Origin: Sphingomonas sp.
Lineage (GTDB): Bacteria > Pseudomonadota > Alphaproteobacteria > Sphingomonadales > Sphingomonadaceae
DNA length: 64,000 bases
Assembly (NCBI RefSeq): GCF_017304615.1
Contig: NZ_JAFKLZ010000002.1
Location: 1 to 64,000 of the forward strand
Direction of reading: 5' to 3'
The translations under genes and the position numbers were made by a program. The notes under the pieces were generated by a model, which was given only the letters and a program-made list of their open reading frames with translations, was not told where the DNA came from and did no database searches. How positions within the stretch are numbered: the first letter of the stretch is position 1; the number at the start of each line of letters is the position of its first letter. Positions 28,992 to 37,619 of this stretch are shown piece by piece.

Positions 28992-29636
28992 GTGGCAGCA
29001 GATCTTTTGCCAAAGCGGAAGAGTGTCGCTTCAAAAGCGGGAGCGCCGATAGGCGACCAGCGTGCCGACGACCGTCATCGCACGGTGCTGCAGGTCGCGA
29101 GGATCGAGACCGTGCACGGCGACGAACTGTGCATCTTGCGAAACGTTTCAGCCGGCGGATTGCGCGCCAACGTCTATCGAGAGGTGGCGGTGGGGGAGCC
29201 GGTGCGCTTCGAACTCAGAACAGGCCGCGCCGTCGCGGGACGTGTCGTCTGGGTCGATGGCTCGGCGATCGGCGTCCAGTTCGACCGCAAGGTGCCAATC
29301 CTCGCCTATCTCGCACACCAGGCGATCGAGGAACTGGGGCGTCGCGTTCGCTCCCCGCGCATCGATATCGGCGAGCGCGCCGTGATGCGCGTCGAGGACC
29401 GGGAATTCGAGGTCGAGATCATCAACGCGTCGCAAGCCGGCATGCGGATTCGCACTGATCGCATGCTGGTTGTAGGCAGCGCATGCAAGATCGTCGCCGA
29501 TGGGCTGGGCGAACGCGGCGCGACGATACGCTGGTGTCACGACGGCCAGGCCGGACTGCAGCTCAAGCAACCGCTGGAGTTTCGCGATTTCGCGTTGTGG
29601 CGGACGCGGGGGAAAGCAGACGGTAACCTGCAATAG
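28992..29636 (+). CDS. tandem double PilZ domain protein
   Basis: A 214-residue protein with two PilZ-like domains. The first (about residues 24-100) has RxxxR (RADDR) and NxSxxG (NVSAGG), the c-di-GMP-binding signature. The second (about 125-200) keeps NxSxxG (NASQAG) but I see no clear RxxxR before it. It is probably cytosolic, with no membrane segment or output domain. The start is GTG at 28992 preceded by GGAGAAAG. It is convergent with the MerR gene. Confidence 0.85.
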   Translation: MAADLLPKRKSVASKAGAPIGDQRADDRHRTVLQVARIETVHGDELCILRNVSAGGLRANVYREVAVGEPVRFELRTGRAVAGRVVWVDGSAIGVQFDRKVPILAYLAHQAIEELGRRVRSPRIDIGERAVMRVEDREFEVEIINASQAGMRIRTDRMLVVGSACKIVADGLGERGATIRWCHDGQAGLQLKQPLEFRDFALWRTRGKADGNLQ

Positions 29637-29645
29637 AGCGCGGCT

Positions 29646-30041
29646 TCAGCGCTCGAACGCCATGATGATCGGGCAAGGCCCGGCATCCCCCTTCCCGCAC
29701 TCGCGGGCAAGCTTCGCCAGCGAATCGCGCGCCGTCGTCAGTTCGGCGATCCGCGCATCGAGCGCCGCGATCTGATCCCGCGCCAGTTCCCGCGCCCGTG
29801 GCCGATCATCACGCGCGTCGAGATCGAGCAGTTCGGCGATCTGATCGAGCGTGAACCCGGCCGCCTGCGCCGCCCGGATGAAACGCAGTCGCCGCGCATC
29901 GTCCGCGCCATAGCGCCGCACGCCGTCATACGGCCCGTCGCGCGCCGGCTCCGCGAGCAACCCGCGCCGCTGGTAATAGCGCACGGTTTCGACCCCCACG
30001 TCGCCCGCCGCGGCGAGCCCACCGATCGTCATCCCGTTCAT
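29646..30041 (-). CDS. MerR family regulator, CueR-like metal-binding loop
   Basis: A 131-residue regulator: N-terminal winged HTH (TIGGLAAAGDVGVETVRYYQRRGLL), then a dimerisation helix, then a C-terminal loop with C115 and C123 in ECGKGDAGPCPII. The C-x7-C spacing equals CueR (copper), not the C-x8-C of mercury MerR, and the Cys corresponding to MerR C82 is absent, with Arg where CueR has Ser77. The start at 30041 faces a mer-like operator. It likely senses a monovalent metal such as Cu(I); Ag or Hg cannot be excluded. Confidence 0.88.
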   Translation of the reverse strand: MNGMTIGGLAAAGDVGVETVRYYQRRGLLAEPARDGPYDGVRRYGADDARRLRFIRAAQAAGFTLDQIAELLDLDARDDRPRARELARDQIAALDARIAELTTARDSLAKLARECGKGDAGPCPIIMAFER

Positions 30042-30044
30042 CGC

Positions 30045-30075
30045 TTGACTCCGTACCATGGTACGGAAGCTATAT
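30045..30075 (+). promoter_or_regulatory. MerR-type promoter/operator with 19-base spacer
   Basis: The -35 element TTGACT (30045-30050) is separated by 19 bases from CTATAT (30070-30075), the overlong spacing that MerR proteins correct by DNA distortion. The spacer contains the perfect palindrome CCGTACCATGGTACGG (30051-30066). The -35 and the left arm are identical, as I recall, to those of classical mercury-resistance promoters. The predicted start of transcription falls at about 30082-30083, on the downstream ATG. Confidence 0.82.
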
Positions 30076-30082
30076 GGGACGC

Positions 30083-30820
30083 ATGGCGAACGAATCAAAG
30101 CATGCGACGCTCTATCGCATGGTCATGCCGGAGCACGTCTGTCCGTACGGGATCAAGTCGAAATGGCTGCTCGAACGGCACGGTTACACGGTCGATGACC
30201 ATTGGCTGCGCACCCGCGCGGGGACCGACGCGTTCAAGGCTGAGCATCACGTCGAAACCACGCCGCAGACGTTCATCGATGGGCGGCGGGTCGGCGGGAA
30301 CAACGATCTGCGCCGTTTCTTCGGACAGCACGTCCCGGCCAAAGGCGCGAGCTACATCCCCGTCATCGCGGTGTTCGGGATGGCGGCGGCAATGGCGCTG
30401 GCGACTAGCTTTGCCGCCTATGGCTCACCGCTGACGGTGCGTGCGGGCGAGTGGTTCGTGTCGTTCGCGATGTGCCTGCTCGCGATGCTCAAGCTGCAGG
30501 ATGTCGAGACATTCTCGACGATGTTCCTCAACTACGACCTGCTCGCGCGGCGCTGGGTGCCCTATGGTTATGCCTATCCGTTCCTGGAGGGTCTGGCCGG
30601 GGTGCTGATGGCGGCGGGGACAGTGATGTCGCTGTCGGTCCCGGTCGCGGCGTTCATCGGGTCGGTCGGCGCGGCGTCGGTGGTGAAGGCGGTCTATATC
30701 GACAGGAGATCCATCAAGTGCGCGTGCGTCGGGGGTTCAAGCAACGTGCCGCTGGGGTTCGTGTCGCTGACCGAGAATGTGATGATGGTCGCGATGGCGG
30801 CGTGGATGGTGGTCAAGTGA
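30083..30820 (+). CDS. glutaredoxin domain fused to MauE-type membrane protein
   Basis: A 245-residue fusion. Residues 7-80 are a glutaredoxin fold: CPYG at 20-23 (a monothiol form of CPYC) and TPQTFIDG around 60-67. Residues about 92-245 form a four-helix membrane domain like MauE/DoxX, with KCACVGG near the end. MauE-like proteins handle periplasmic disulfides. The ATG at 30083 sits where transcription is predicted to begin, so the mRNA may be leaderless; an in-frame ATG at 30074 lies inside the -10. The stop overlaps the next GTG. Confidence 0.85.
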   Translation: MANESKHATLYRMVMPEHVCPYGIKSKWLLERHGYTVDDHWLRTRAGTDAFKAEHHVETTPQTFIDGRRVGGNNDLRRFFGQHVPAKGASYIPVIAVFGMAAAMALATSFAAYGSPLTVRAGEWFVSFAMCLLAMLKLQDVETFSTMFLNYDLLARRWVPYGYAYPFLEGLAGVLMAAGTVMSLSVPVAAFIGSVGAASVVKAVYIDRRSIKCACVGGSSNVPLGFVSLTENVMMVAMAAWMVVK

Positions 30821-32382
30821 GGCGCGCCGTATTCCTGTTCTGCTCCGCCGCGCTGCCGCTCCCTGCGGTGGCGCAGTCGATGCCGGGCATGCCGGGGATG
30901 GACATGCCCGCGAAGCCCGCCGCGAAGCCCAAGCCCAAAACGGCGCCCGCTCCCCGATCGGCCCCGGCGCCGCGTATAGCGCCAAAAGCGAAACCAGCGC
31001 CCAAAACTCCAGCGCAGCCAAAGCCGGAGCCGCAACCCGCGCCCGCGATAGGCGTGCCGCCGGAGCCAGCGCCGACGGCTGCTCCGCCCGCCGATCCTGC
31101 TATGCCCGGCATGGACATGACGCCGCCCGCCCCGCCTTCCCCTGCTCCCCTCACGCCTTCCACCCCCGCCCCTGCCCCTGCCCCTGCCCCTGCCCCCGCG
31201 CCCATGGCCGGGATGGACATGAGCGGCGGCAAGGCGATGAACGACATGCCGGGCGAAGGATCGGGCACGTCGCGCCTGCCTGCGATCGGCGGCGGCATGA
31301 CCGGCCTCCACGTCATGGCCGGCGGGTGGATGCTGATGCTCCACGGCTATGCCTGGGGCGTCTATACCGATCAGAGTGGGCCGCGCGGCGACCGTTCCGG
31401 GTTCGTGTCGTCGATGGCGATGGCCGAGGCGCAGCGCGACCTGGGCACCGGCGGCGCGACGCTCAAGCTGATCACGATGCTCAGCCTCGACCCGTTGATG
31501 GGCAAGCGCGGCTATCCCAGCCTGTTCGCGACGGGGGAGACCGCCGATGGCGTCACCCCGCTGATCGACCGCCAGCACCCGCACGATCTGTTCATGGAAT
31601 TGTCCGCGCGCGTCTCCGTCCCGATCAGCGCGAACATCGACGTGTTCGTCTATGGCGGGCCGGTCGCTGAGCCGGCGCTGGGCCCCTCCGCCTTCATGCA
31701 TCGCAACTCGGCCAAGTATCTGCCGCTCGCGCCGATCACGCACCATTGGTTCGACAGCACGCACATCACGTTCGGCGTCGTGACGATCGGGCTGAACAGC
31801 ACGCGCTGGCAGATCGAGGGATCGGCGTTTCGTGGACGCGAGCCCGACCAGTATCGCTGGGATATCGAGCGGCCCGCGCTCGACTCGTGGAGCTTGCGCG
31901 CGACGTGGAACCCCTCACCCAACTGGTCCGCACAGGCTAGCTATGGGCGATTGAAAAGCCCCGAGGCGCTCGAACCCGGCATCGACGAGGCGCGCACCAC
32001 GGCGAGCGTGCAATATGCCAGCGGCGGGTTTTCCGCGCTGGCTGGCTTCTCGGTCAAGAACCGCGTGCCCGGACGATCGCTGACCGCGTGGATCGGCGAG
32101 GCGAACTGGGACCTGGGCAAGCATCACAGCCTGTTCGGCCGGATCGAGAATGTCGCCAATGACGAACTGTTCCCCGACCATGCCGACCCGCTGCACGACC
32201 GCCCGTTTCGCGTCACGCGTGGCGAACTCGGCTATGCCTATCGCCTCAAGCTGGTCGGCCCCGTGGAAGCGGCGATCGGCGGCAGTGGTTTCCTGATCGC
32301 CCGGCCGCGCGTGCTCGACGCCGCCTATGGCCGGTCGCCCGGCGGCTGGACCGGGTTCGTCAAATTGAGCCTTGGCGGATAG
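30817..32382 (+). CDS. Met-rich outer-membrane-like protein
   Basis: A 521-residue exported protein. After a signal peptide ending AVAQ comes a long Pro/Ala/Lys linker (to about residue 140) holding three copies of M(P/A)GMDM, which resemble Cu-binding Met motifs of CopB/PcoB-type N termini. The remaining about 370 residues are beta-strand-rich, with regular aromatic/Gly alternation, as in a porin-like barrel; no family is named. GTG start overlaps the Grx-MauE stop. The context suggests metal handling in the envelope. Confidence 0.7.
   Translation: MRRAVFLFCSAALPLPAVAQSMPGMPGMDMPAKPAAKPKPKTAPAPRSAPAPRIAPKAKPAPKTPAQPKPEPQPAPAIGVPPEPAPTAAPPADPAMPGMDMTPPAPPSPAPLTPSTPAPAPAPAPAPAPMAGMDMSGGKAMNDMPGEGSGTSRLPAIGGGMTGLHVMAGGWMLMLHGYAWGVYTDQSGPRGDRSGFVSSMAMAEAQRDLGTGGATLKLITMLSLDPLMGKRGYPSLFATGETADGVTPLIDRQHPHDLFMELSARVSVPISANIDVFVYGGPVAEPALGPSAFMHRNSAKYLPLAPITHHWFDSTHITFGVVTIGLNSTRWQIEGSAFRGREPDQYRWDIERPALDSWSLRATWNPSPNWSAQASYGRLKSPEALEPGIDEARTTASVQYASGGFSALAGFSVKNRVPGRSLTAWIGEANWDLGKHHSLFGRIENVANDELFPDHADPLHDRPFRVTRGELGYAYRLKLVGPVEAAIGGSGFLIARPRVLDAAYGRSPGGWTGFVKLSLGG
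31168..31191 (+). repeat. GCCCCT hexanucleotide tandem repeat
   Basis: Four perfect head-to-tail copies of GCCCCT, followed by a degenerate fifth, encode an alternating Pro-Ala tract in the linker of the Met-rich protein. Being a multiple of three it would change linker length without shifting frame if the copy number slipped. Confidence 0.8.
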
Positions 32383-32426
32383 GGGCGAATTCCGGCATGG
32401 CGGCGGCGTCATATCGGGAGTCGGTA

Positions 32427-33722
32427 ATGCGCTGGATCGCTCGAGCCTTTAGTCTTGCCGCGGCGGCCACGCTCGGCGCGTGCAGCACGACGCCCCCGCC
32501 GGTCCTTGCCGCCGCCCCGCCCGCGCCCGTCGCGACACCCCAGGCCGAAACGCGCGCGCCCGTCACGATCCTGGTGTCGATCGACGGCTTCAGGCCCGAT
32601 TATCTCGATCGCGGGGCCACGCCCAACCTCAACGCGCTGGCCGCCGCGGGGATCAGCGCGGCGATGCGGCCGAGCTATCCGTCCAAGACCTTTCCGAACC
32701 ACTGGACGATCGTCACCGGACTGCGCCCCGACCGCACCGGGATCGTCGCGAACAAGATGAAGGACGCGGCGCGGCCAGACGAGACCTTCACGATGGCGTC
32801 GGACGATCCGTTCTGGTGGAACGCCGCCGAGCCGATCTGGGTGACGGCGGAAAAGGCCGGCATCCGCACCGGCACGGGGTTCTGGCCCGGCTCGAACGTC
32901 GCCTGGGGCGGCGAGAAGGCGAAGGAATGGCCCAACGAGCTGACCGGTGGCGTGCGGCCGACCGACTGGACTCAGTTCAACCAGGCGATCAGCGACCGCC
33001 AGCGCGTCGACATGGCGATCGACTGGCTGCGTCGCCCTGCGGCGAATCGGCCCCAATTCGTGACGCTGTATTTCGACGAGGTCGATACCGCCGGTCACGA
33101 ATATGGCCCCTTCGACGCAAGGACGACGGCGGCGGTGGCGGCGGCCGATGCCGCGATCGGGCGGCTGCGCGAAGGACTTGCCGCGCTCGGCCAGCCCGCC
33201 AATCTCGTCATTGTCGCCGACCACGGCATGGCGCCGATCGCCGACGACCGCGTGATCGTGCTCGATAAATTCAGCAACGTCGACGATTATGACGTGGTCG
33301 AGGACGGCGTCTATGCCTCGATCAACCCCAAGCCCGGCAAGACCGCCACGGTCGAAAAGGCGCTGCTCGGCGCGCACGGCCCGCACCTGACCTGTTACCG
33401 CAAGGCAGAGGTGCCGGAGCGCTTCCACTACGGCAAGAATCCGCGCGTGCCCGCGATCCTGTGCATGCCCGACGACGGCTGGACGGTGGTGCTGCATCCG
33501 CCGAAGCACAAAGTCGAAGGCGGCGCGCACGGCTACGACAATTTCGCGCCCGACATGCTGGCGCTATTTATCGCGAGCGGTCCAGCAATCAGGCCGCTTG
33601 GCAAGCTGGCGACGTTCGACAATGTCGACATCGCGCCGCTACTGCGCGATCTGCTCGGCTTGCCGGCGGGTCAGAATCTCGACGGCGACGACGCCCCGTT
33701 TCGCGCGGCGCTCGGCAAATGA
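32427..33722 (+). CDS. ectonucleotide pyrophosphatase/phosphodiesterase (alkaline phosphatase superfamily)
   Basis: A 431-residue lipoprotein-like enzyme (lipobox LGAC). Metal and nucleophile motifs are visible: VSIDGFRPDYL, PSYPSKTFPNHWTIVTGLRP (Thr nucleophile in KTFPN), DEVDTAGHEYGP and VADHGM, HGYDN. These match the type I phosphodiesterase/NPP group (PF01663), acting in the periplasm on nucleotide or phospholipid-like phosphodiesters. ATG at 32427 has GGGAG upstream; an earlier in-frame ATG at 32397 precedes the signal. The stop overlaps the next start. Confidence 0.92.
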   Translation: MRWIARAFSLAAAATLGACSTTPPPVLAAAPPAPVATPQAETRAPVTILVSIDGFRPDYLDRGATPNLNALAAAGISAAMRPSYPSKTFPNHWTIVTGLRPDRTGIVANKMKDAARPDETFTMASDDPFWWNAAEPIWVTAEKAGIRTGTGFWPGSNVAWGGEKAKEWPNELTGGVRPTDWTQFNQAISDRQRVDMAIDWLRRPAANRPQFVTLYFDEVDTAGHEYGPFDARTTAAVAAADAAIGRLREGLAALGQPANLVIVADHGMAPIADDRVIVLDKFSNVDDYDVVEDGVYASINPKPGKTATVEKALLGAHGPHLTCYRKAEVPERFHYGKNPRVPAILCMPDDGWTVVLHPPKHKVEGGAHGYDNFAPDMLALFIASGPAIRPLGKLATFDNVDIAPLLRDLLGLPAGQNLDGDDAPFRAALGK

Positions 33723-34180
33723 GCGGCGGTCTGCGTTATTTCGAGGACCTGGAGGTCGGCTCGAAGGCGAGTTTCGGCGCCTATGAAGTGACGCGCGAGG
33801 AAGTCGTCGCGTTCGCCGAAAAATATGATCCGCAGCCCTTCCATCTGTCCGATGAGGCCGCCGCGCAGACCTTTTTCGGGCGTCTGTCGGCATCAGGCTG
33901 GCACACCGCGGCGATGACCATGCGGATGACGGTCGATTATTTCCGCGAGCATCGCCAAGCGGGCCTAGGATCGCCAGGAATCGACGAACTCAAATGGCTG
34001 CGCCCGGTCTATCCCGGCGACACGCTGCGCTGCGAGACCGAAATGCTCGAAAAGCGCCTGTCCGCGAGCCGCCCCGGCATGGGCATCACCAAGGTGCGGA
34101 CAACCGTGTTCAACCAGCACGACCAGCCCGTGATGACCTTCGTCGCCAACGGGCTGATCCGCACGCGGCCGGTGGAATAG
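33719..34180 (+). CDS. MaoC-type dehydratase domain protein
   Basis: A 153-residue single hot-dog domain protein of the MaoC/(R)-hydratase type: YFEDLEVGSKASFGAYEVTREEVVAFAEKYDPQPFHLSDE with the hydratase-like D and H, and a C-terminal VFNQHDQPVMTF. It probably hydrates an enoyl-CoA or thioester. Its ATG overlaps the NPP stop by 4 bases although no functional link is obvious. Confidence 0.9.
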   Translation: MSGGLRYFEDLEVGSKASFGAYEVTREEVVAFAEKYDPQPFHLSDEAAAQTFFGRLSASGWHTAAMTMRMTVDYFREHRQAGLGSPGIDELKWLRPVYPGDTLRCETEMLEKRLSASRPGMGITKVRTTVFNQHDQPVMTFVANGLIRTRPVE

Positions 34181-34190
34181 ACTCGCGGGC

Positions 34191-34589
34191 TTAGCGCCGC
34201 CCGCGATTGCCACTGCCGCGCCAGCGATAACCGTCGCCACCGCCACGTGACGGGCCGCGATCGAACCCGCGCCATTCGTCGCGCCGGCCCTGCCCGCTCC
34301 ATCCGCTCCCGCGATTTTCCCAATAACGCCGCTGGCTGTCGTTCCAGCGCATCGGACGGCGGTTGCGATCGTACACGTAATAGCCGGTGCCGGGGTAATA
34401 ATAGCCGCCATACCAACCATAATAAGGCATGCCGTACGCGCCGTCGTAGAAGTCGCTGTAATAGCCGCGGCCGTAATAACCCGGCGCGCCATAACCGACA
34501 CTTACACTCGAATAGCCATAGCGGTCATCAACGCACCCGGTAAGTGCGGCGAGCGACACGGCGCCGATCGCGATCATCCGAAGTCTCAT
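34191..34589 (-). CDS. Tyr/Gly-rich lipoprotein
   Basis: A 132-residue protein with lipobox LTGC. Its first part is a GYG/YYG-rich tract (about residues 25-75) and its C terminus is Arg/Gly/Trp-rich. No catalytic motif is seen; it may be a structural envelope protein or a low-complexity YXWGQ-like protein. It lies downstream of the petABC terminator and so likely has its own promoter. Confidence 0.65.
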   Translation of the reverse strand: MRLRMIAIGAVSLAALTGCVDDRYGYSSVSVGYGAPGYYGRGYYSDFYDGAYGMPYYGWYGGYYYPGTGYYVYDRNRRPMRWNDSQRRYWENRGSGWSGQGRRDEWRGFDRGPSRGGGDGYRWRGSGNRGRR

Positions 34590-34644
34590 CGTCCGTCTCC
34601 ATACACGAGGACACACGGCAAAACGCCCCGTGACCAAGACGAAA

Positions 34645-34680
34645 CGGGCCCGCGAACGGCTGGTTCCGCTCGCGGGCCCG
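34645..34680 (-). terminator. terminator hairpin after petABC
   Basis: An 11-base perfect stem CGGGCCCGCGA / TCGCGGGCCCG (34645-34655 and 34670-34680) with a 14-base loop. Read on the minus strand, the stem is followed by TTTCGTCTT. It lies 37 bases past the cytochrome c1 stop. Confidence 0.75.
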
Positions 34681-34716
34681 GTATCGGTCGAGGGAGCGGC
34701 GCCCGGCCGCCCCGGA

Positions 34717-35577
34717 TCAATGCTTCACGTCGCGCCAGACGTTGCGATACGCGCCGTAGGCGAGTGCCGCCGAGATCAGCATGAAGATGACCGCGAAGAA
34801 GCCGTACTGGTGCCGCTTCTCCAAGTTCGGATCGCCCGCCCACACCAGGAACGCAGCGACGTCACGCGCCATGTTGTTGACCGTCGGCTTGGTGCCATCG
34901 GCGTACTGGACCTGACCTTCCGAGGTCAGCGGCGGCGGCATTGCGACGTTGAGGTTCGCGAAATACGGATTGAAGTGCAGGCCGTTGGGCGTCTTCAGGT
35001 CGGGGAACGCCTTCAGGATTTCTTTGCCCTCGGCGTTCTTGTAGGTCGCCTGATCCTTGTATCCGGTCAGCAGCGAATAGACGTAGTCAGCCCCGCCATG
35101 CCGTGACCGCGTGATGTAGCTGAGATCGGGCGGGATGGCGTTATTGTTCGCCGCGCGCGCCGCGATGTCATTCGCGAACGCCAGCGGGAAGCGGTCGGCC
35201 GGCACGCCCTTGCGCGTCGCGGGTTCGCCGGTGTCCGGGTTGACGGTCGGGATGTTCTCGTATCCGGCGGCAATCGCCTTCACTTGCCCTTCGCTATAGC
35301 CGATGCCTTCGAGGTCCCGGAATGCGACGAAGCGGAGCGAGTGACACGCCGAACAGACTTCCTTGTAGACCTGGAAGCCGCGCTGCAGCTGTTGCTTGTC
35401 GAACTTGCCCAGGATGCCATCCGAACGCAGATTCGCCGGGCGCGGATGGAGGTGGAACTCCTCCTCAGCGGTCGGCGCCGGCGGATCGGTGATCAGGCCG
35501 GCAACCGACCCGTAGAGAGCGATCGCGAGGACCAGGGCGAAACCCGCCCCGATCACGAAAGCAATTGCGCGAACCAT
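34717..35577 (-). CDS. petC: cytochrome c1 of the bc1 complex
   Basis: Haem-c subunit of complex III, 286 residues. The haem-binding CSACH motif lies about residue 75, a likely axial Met in MPPPLTSEGQV, and a C-terminal anchor helix near residues 258-275. The first helix is an uncleaved or cleaved signal. Start at the ATG at 35577; the open frame upstream to 35682 overlaps petB and is rejected. Last gene of petA-petB-petC. Confidence 0.95.
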   Translation of the reverse strand: MVRAIAFVIGAGFALVLAIALYGSVAGLITDPPAPTAEEEFHLHPRPANLRSDGILGKFDKQQLQRGFQVYKEVCSACHSLRFVAFRDLEGIGYSEGQVKAIAAGYENIPTVNPDTGEPATRKGVPADRFPLAFANDIAARAANNNAIPPDLSYITRSRHGGADYVYSLLTGYKDQATYKNAEGKEILKAFPDLKTPNGLHFNPYFANLNVAMPPPLTSEGQVQYADGTKPTVNNMARDVAAFLVWAGDPNLEKRHQYGFFAVIFMLISAALAYGAYRNVWRDVKH

Positions 35578-35602
35578 ATCTCGATTATCCCCTATAGCTC
35601 GC

Positions 35603-36877
35603 TCAGTGCGCCGCCGCCGCGCCGCCATGCTTGGCCAGCACTGCCTCGGTAATGGAATTGGGCAGCGGCGCGGGCCGCTCACTGCGCGCGATCATCGGCA
35701 GGACGACCAGGAAGTGCAGGAAGTAATACGCCGCACAGATCTGGCTCAGGATGATATAGACCGGAGCGGCCGGCGAACCGCCGCAATAGCCCAGGATCAG
35801 CACATCGACGACCAGCACCCAGAACGCGATCCGCGCCTTGGGCCGATACTTGTTCGACCGCACCGGCGAACTGTCCAGCCACGGCAGGAAGAACAGCAGC
35901 AGGATCGACCCGAACATCGCGAGCACGCCCCACAGCTTCGCCGGCAGGATGAAGTCCGCGGTGAAGGCGCGCAGGATCGCGTAGAACGGCCAGAAATACC
36001 ATTCAGGCACGATGTGCGCGGGCGTCGCCAGCGGGTTTGCCGGGATGTAATTGTCGGGGTGCCCCAGATAATCGGGGAAGTAGAAGATCAGCACCGAGAA
36101 CAAGGCCAGGAACAGCAGCAGCCCGAACCCGTCCTTCGCGGTGTAGTACGGGTGGAACGGCACCGTATCCTGCTCGCCCTTCACATCGACGCCCTCGGGG
36201 TTGCTCGACCCCGGAATGTGCAGCGCCCAGATGTGCAGGATGATGACGCCCGCGATCACGAACGGCAGCAGGTAATGGAGCGAGAAGAAGCGGTTGAGCG
36301 CGGCGTCGTCCGGCGCATAGCCGCCGAGCAGCCACACGCGGATCGCGTCCCCCACCCACGGAATCGCCGAGAAGAAGCCGGTGATGACCTGCGCGCCCCA
36401 GAAGCTCATCTGGCCCCAGGGGAGCACATAGCCCATGAACGCGGTCGCCATCATCAGCAGGAAGATGACCACGCCGAGCAGCCACACCATCTCACGCGGG
36501 GCCTTGTACGATCCGTAGTACAGCCCGCGGAAGATGTGGGTGTAGACGACGATGAAGAACATCGACGCGCCGTTGGCATGCGCATAGCGCAGGAACCAGC
36601 CGGCGTTGACGTCGCGCATGATCGTGCCGTTGACCGAATCGAACGCGCTCGCCGCCGACGAGTGGAAGTGCATCGCGAGAACGATGCCGGTGACGATCTG
36701 CACCGCCAGCGCGGCGCCCGCGAGCACGCCGAAATTCCACCAGTAATTGAGGTTGCGCGGCACCGGATAACCCGCGCCGACCGCGTTGTAGACGAGCCGC
36801 GGCAACGGCAGCTTCTCGTCCACCCACCGCATCAGCGGCGCCTTCGGTTCGTATTGCTTGGCCCAGGGGAAGCTCAT
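35603..36877 (-). CDS. petB: cytochrome b of the bc1 complex
   Basis: Eight-helix, two-haem subunit of complex III, 424 residues. The Qo-site PEWY motif is present in [11 protein letters not shown], and the paired haem-ligating histidines lie in helices containing [20 protein letters not shown] and [21 protein letters not shown] preceded by a ribosome site; 16 bases after petA. Confidence 0.96.
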   Translation of the reverse strand: MSFPWAKQYEPKAPLMRWVDEKLPLPRLVYNAVGAGYPVPRNLNYWWNFGVLAGAALAVQIVTGIVLAMHFHSSAASAFDSVNGTIMRDVNAGWFLRYAHANGASMFFIVVYTHIFRGLYYGSYKAPREMVWLLGVVIFLLMMATAFMGYVLPWGQMSFWGAQVITGFFSAIPWVGDAIRVWLLGGYAPDDAALNRFFSLHYLLPFVIAGVIILHIWALHIPGSSNPEGVDVKGEQDTVPFHPYYTAKDGFGLLLFLALFSVLIFYFPDYLGHPDNYIPANPLATPAHIVPEWYFWPFYAILRAFTADFILPAKLWGVLAMFGSILLLFFLPWLDSSPVRSNKYRPKARIAFWVLVVDVLILGYCGGSPAAPVYIILSQICAAYYFLHFLVVLPMIARSERPAPLPNSITEAVLAKHGGAAAAH

Positions 36878-36893
36878 AATTCTCTATACCCCC

Positions 36894-37466
36894 TCAGCCG
36901 ACCAGCACGGTGGTCGGCGACGTGAACTTGTAATCGGGAACGGCGAGGTTCAGCGGCGCCGGACCCAGGCGGATGCGCGCCGCCGTGTCGTATTGCGAAC
37001 CGTGGCACGGGCAGAAATAGCCGCCGAACTTGCCGCGATTGTCGCCTTCATTGATGCCCAGCGGAATGCAGCCGAGATGGGTGCACACGCCGAGAGTGAT
37101 CAGCCAGTTCTTGTGGCCTTCCTTGGTCCGCTGTTCGAGCGTCTGCGGATCGCGCAGCGACGACACCGGCACCGCATCGGCCTCGGCGATTTCCTTCAGC
37201 GTCAGGTTGCGGACGAACAAGGGCTGCTTGCGGAACGTCGTGATGACGCCCTGACCCGGCGCGATCTTCGACAGGTCGATCTCGGTGGTCGATTGCGCCA
37301 GCACGTCCGCCGACGGACTCATCTGGTTGATCAGCGGCACTAATACCGCGATCCCACCGCCCACCGCCGGAAACGCGACCGCGGCGATGTTCAGAAAGTC
37401 GCGTCGGCGCGGATCGCTTACGGTGTCGGGCGACTCACCCGGATTCAAAACAGTGTCGGTCGCCAT
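36894..37466 (-). CDS. petA: ubiquinol-cytochrome c reductase Rieske subunit
   Basis: 190-residue [2Fe-2S] protein. Cluster motifs CTHLGC and CPCHGS are both present, with an N-terminal transmembrane helix (FLNIAAVAFPAVGGGIAVLVP) preceded by RRRDF, a twin-arginine-like signal as usual for Rieske proteins. First gene of the petABC operon. Confidence 0.97.
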   Translation of the reverse strand: MATDTVLNPGESPDTVSDPRRRDFLNIAAVAFPAVGGGIAVLVPLINQMSPSADVLAQSTTEIDLSKIAPGQGVITTFRKQPLFVRNLTLKEIAEADAVPVSSLRDPQTLEQRTKEGHKNWLITLGVCTHLGCIPLGINEGDNRGKFGGYFCPCHGSQYDTAARIRLGPAPLNLAVPDYKFTSPTTVLVG

Positions 37467-37619
37467 TCAGCAAAGCCCTATCAAAACTAGCGCACGTCAA
37501 ACCTGGCGGTGGAGCGCTTTTAACGGCATGGGAGTGCCACGCCCACCGGAACGCCCCCGTCCCCACGGAAGCTGCGGGCCTGATAGACATGGCGACGCCG
37601 CTTTGCCAACGGCTTTTTG

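Noticed and set aside
35606-36925. A 439-codon plus-strand frame
   Set aside because: Antisense to petB; its composition (Arg, His, Glu, Gln rich) is typical of an antisense shadow.
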